From: an uncultured delta proteobacterium
GTDB lineage: Bacteria; RBG-13-61-14; DRUE01
Length of the DNA stretch: 7,623 nucleotides
Direction of reading: 5' to 3'
Assembly: GCA_903930515.1 (NCBI GenBank)
Contig: CAIYYW010000235.1
Coordinates: forward strand, 1-7,623
A program made the position numbers and the translations under genes. Shown piece after piece: positions 6,578 to 7,623 of the stretch. Every line of letters starts with the position of its first letter. The stretch's first letter is position 1. The notes under the pieces are model-generated. The model saw only the letters and a list, made by a program, of their open reading frames with translations, searched no databases and had not been told where the DNA came from.

Positions 6578-7623
6578 TCATTCTCCTTCCGCGCCCCGGA
6601 ACCCGAAGCTCAACTCCAGGTCGCGGAGCGCCTTGATCCGGTCGCGATATTCCGCGGCTTTTTCAAATTGCTGTTGCCCGGCCGCTTCCCTCATCTTTTT
6701 ATCCAGTTGCCTGAGCAAATCGCCCAGCTCGCCCAGGCCCTGAATATCCTTTAACAAATCCTCTTCCGACGGAGTGGGCACGGTGAAATAATCCTGCTCG
6801 TAAACCGACTGTCTGATTTCCAGGATCCCCTTCTTAACCGTCTCGGGAGTGATTCCATTATCCTGGTTGTATTTCCGCTGGAGTTTCCGTCTCCGGTTGG
6901 TCTCGGTGATGCAAATCGCCATCGCCCGGGTGATCTTGTCCGCGTAGAAGATCACCAGGCCTCCCACATTCCGAGACGCCCGTCCCGCGGTCTGGATCAG
7001 GGCCTTTTCCCCGCGCAAAAAACCCTCCCGGTCCGCATCCAGCACCGCGACCAGGCTCACTTCCGGTATGTCCAGCCCTTCCCTCAAAAGATTGATCCCG
7101 ATGATAACATCAAACCGGTCCATCCGTAAATCCCGGATCAGCTCATATCGCTCCAAAGTGACGATGTCCGAATGCAGATACCGGGCGCGGATCCCGAGTT
7201 CCTGGTAATAATTGGTCAGGTCCTCCGCCATCCGCTTGGTCAGCGTGGTCACCAAAACTTTTTCCTTGCGCTCCAGCCGCTTCCGGATCTGCTCCAAAAG
7301 ATCGTCCACCTGTCCCTCCGCCGGCCGGACTTCTATCTCCGGGTCCAGAAGACCGGTGGGACGGATGATCTGCTCCACCGTCAGGCCATCGCTCTTCTTC
7401 AGTTCATACTCGGCCGGAGTGGCTGAGACATAAATTACCCGGCTCACCCTTTGCTCAAACTCGTCAAAAGTGAGCGGCCGGTTGTCCATCGCGCTGGGTA
7501 ATCTGAACCCGTATTCCACCAGGGTCTGCTTGCGGCTCCGGTCTCCGCGATACATCCCGGAAATCTGCGGGACCGTTATATGGCTCTCGTCTATGAACAG
7601 GAGATAGTCTTTCGGGAAATAAT
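6578..7623 (-). CDS. uvrB: UvrABC system protein B, C-terminal half (5'-truncated)
   Basis: The C-terminal 347 residues of UvrB, the DNA-damage-verifying helicase-like subunit of nucleotide excision repair. It is loaded by UvrA and recruits UvrC for incision. The frame stays open to the window edge above the Met codon at 7555 and encodes [14 protein letters not shown], so that Met is internal. Visible motifs are DESH (motif II, residues 11-14 of the visible part), [10 protein letters not shown] (motif III), and [15 protein letters not shown] (motif V). [11 protein letters not shown] (motif VI) follows, with both arginines. A C-terminal UVR domain lies at about 302-336 ([28 protein letters not shown]); this is the UvrC-contacting helical hairpin. 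Placing DESH at its E. coli position (about 338) predicts a full length near 674, normal for UvrB. The beta-hairpin and Walker A lie outside the window. It is the first visible gene of the minus-strand operon. Confidence 0.98.
   Translation of the reverse strand, partial: YFPKDYLLFIDESHITVPQISGMYRGDRSRKQTLVEYGFRLPSAMDNRPLTFDEFEQRVSRVIYVSATPAEYELKKSDGLTVEQIIRPTGLLDPEIEVRPAEGQVDDLLEQIRKRLERKEKVLVTTLTKRMAEDLTNYYQELGIRARYLHSDIVTLERYELIRDLRMDRFDVIIGINLLREGLDIPEVSLVAVLDADREGFLRGEKALIQTAGRASRNVGGLVIFYADKITRAMAICITETNRRRKLQRKYNQDNGITPETVKKGILEIRQSVYEQDYFTVPTPSEEDLLKDIQGLGELGDLLRQLDKKMREAAGQQQFEKAAEYRDRIKALRDLELSFGFRGAEGE
6583..6588 (-). promoter_or_regulatory. Shine-Dalgarno sequence fixing the TTG start of the GH20-like gene
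   Basis: On the minus strand AAGGAG lies six bases before the TTG at 6576. A nearby ATG (6581-6579) overlaps the uvrB stop but is in another frame and only one base from the AAGGAG, so it is not the start. The Shine-Dalgarno position favours the TTG. Confidence 0.65.

Noticed and set aside
6579-6581. ATG overlapping the uvrB stop as the GH20-like start
   Set aside because: It is in a different frame from the GH20-like protein and is too close to the Shine-Dalgarno sequence.
7553-7555. ATG as the start of uvrB
   Set aside because: The frame continues upstream with the conserved UvrB segment containing DESH, so this Met is internal.
1-7623. CRISPR array, tRNA/rRNA, insertion sequence, phage or toxin-antitoxin system
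   Set aside because: I found no regularly spaced repeats, no cloverleaf or rRNA-like sequence, no transposase or integrase motifs, and no small gene pair in the gaps. All gaps are under 220 bases.

Overview
The window looks like chromosomal DNA of a Gram-negative (diderm) bacterium with roughly mid-50s % GC. Two secreted beta-barrel, porin-like proteins imply an outer membrane, and a conventional uvrB implies a core chromosomal segment. I cannot place it in a phylum from the sequence. The divergence of the non-uvrB proteins would fit a poorly sampled or uncultured lineage, but that is inference. I see no tRNA, rRNA, CRISPR array, IS element, integrase or phage gene.

Left part (1-2280), + strand: two tandem paralogous outer-membrane porin-like genes. 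The first lacks its 5' end at the window edge. The second is complete, with a signal peptide and a strong Shine-Dalgarno sequence. Each gene is followed by its own strong intrinsic terminator, so they are probably expressed as separate units. The 217-base gap between them holds the first terminator, two small alternative hairpins and a possible weak promoter.

Right part (2307-7623), - strand: four tightly packed genes, transcribed right to left and converging on the porins. They are uvrB (5' end outside the window), a GH20-like glycoside hydrolase without a signal peptide, a membrane-anchored transglutaminase-like protein, and an ABC transporter ATPase. Junctions are 1 nt, then two 4-base overlaps (GTGA, ATGA). 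Each downstream gene has its own Shine-Dalgarno sequence and the starts are TTG, GTG and ATG, which points to one translationally coupled operon.

How the genes may work together: uvrB is DNA repair and is probably only a transcriptional companion. The last three could form a module acting on an envelope glycan or peptide: a cytoplasmic hexosaminidase-like enzyme, an envelope-facing protease- or transglutaminase-fold protein, and an ATPase whose permease is not in the window. That link is inferred from gene order alone. The most unusual points are the missing permease, the long unrecognised N-terminal part of the transglutaminase-like protein, the signal-less GH20-like enzyme with a long C-terminal extension, and the Leu-Leu C-termini of both porins.
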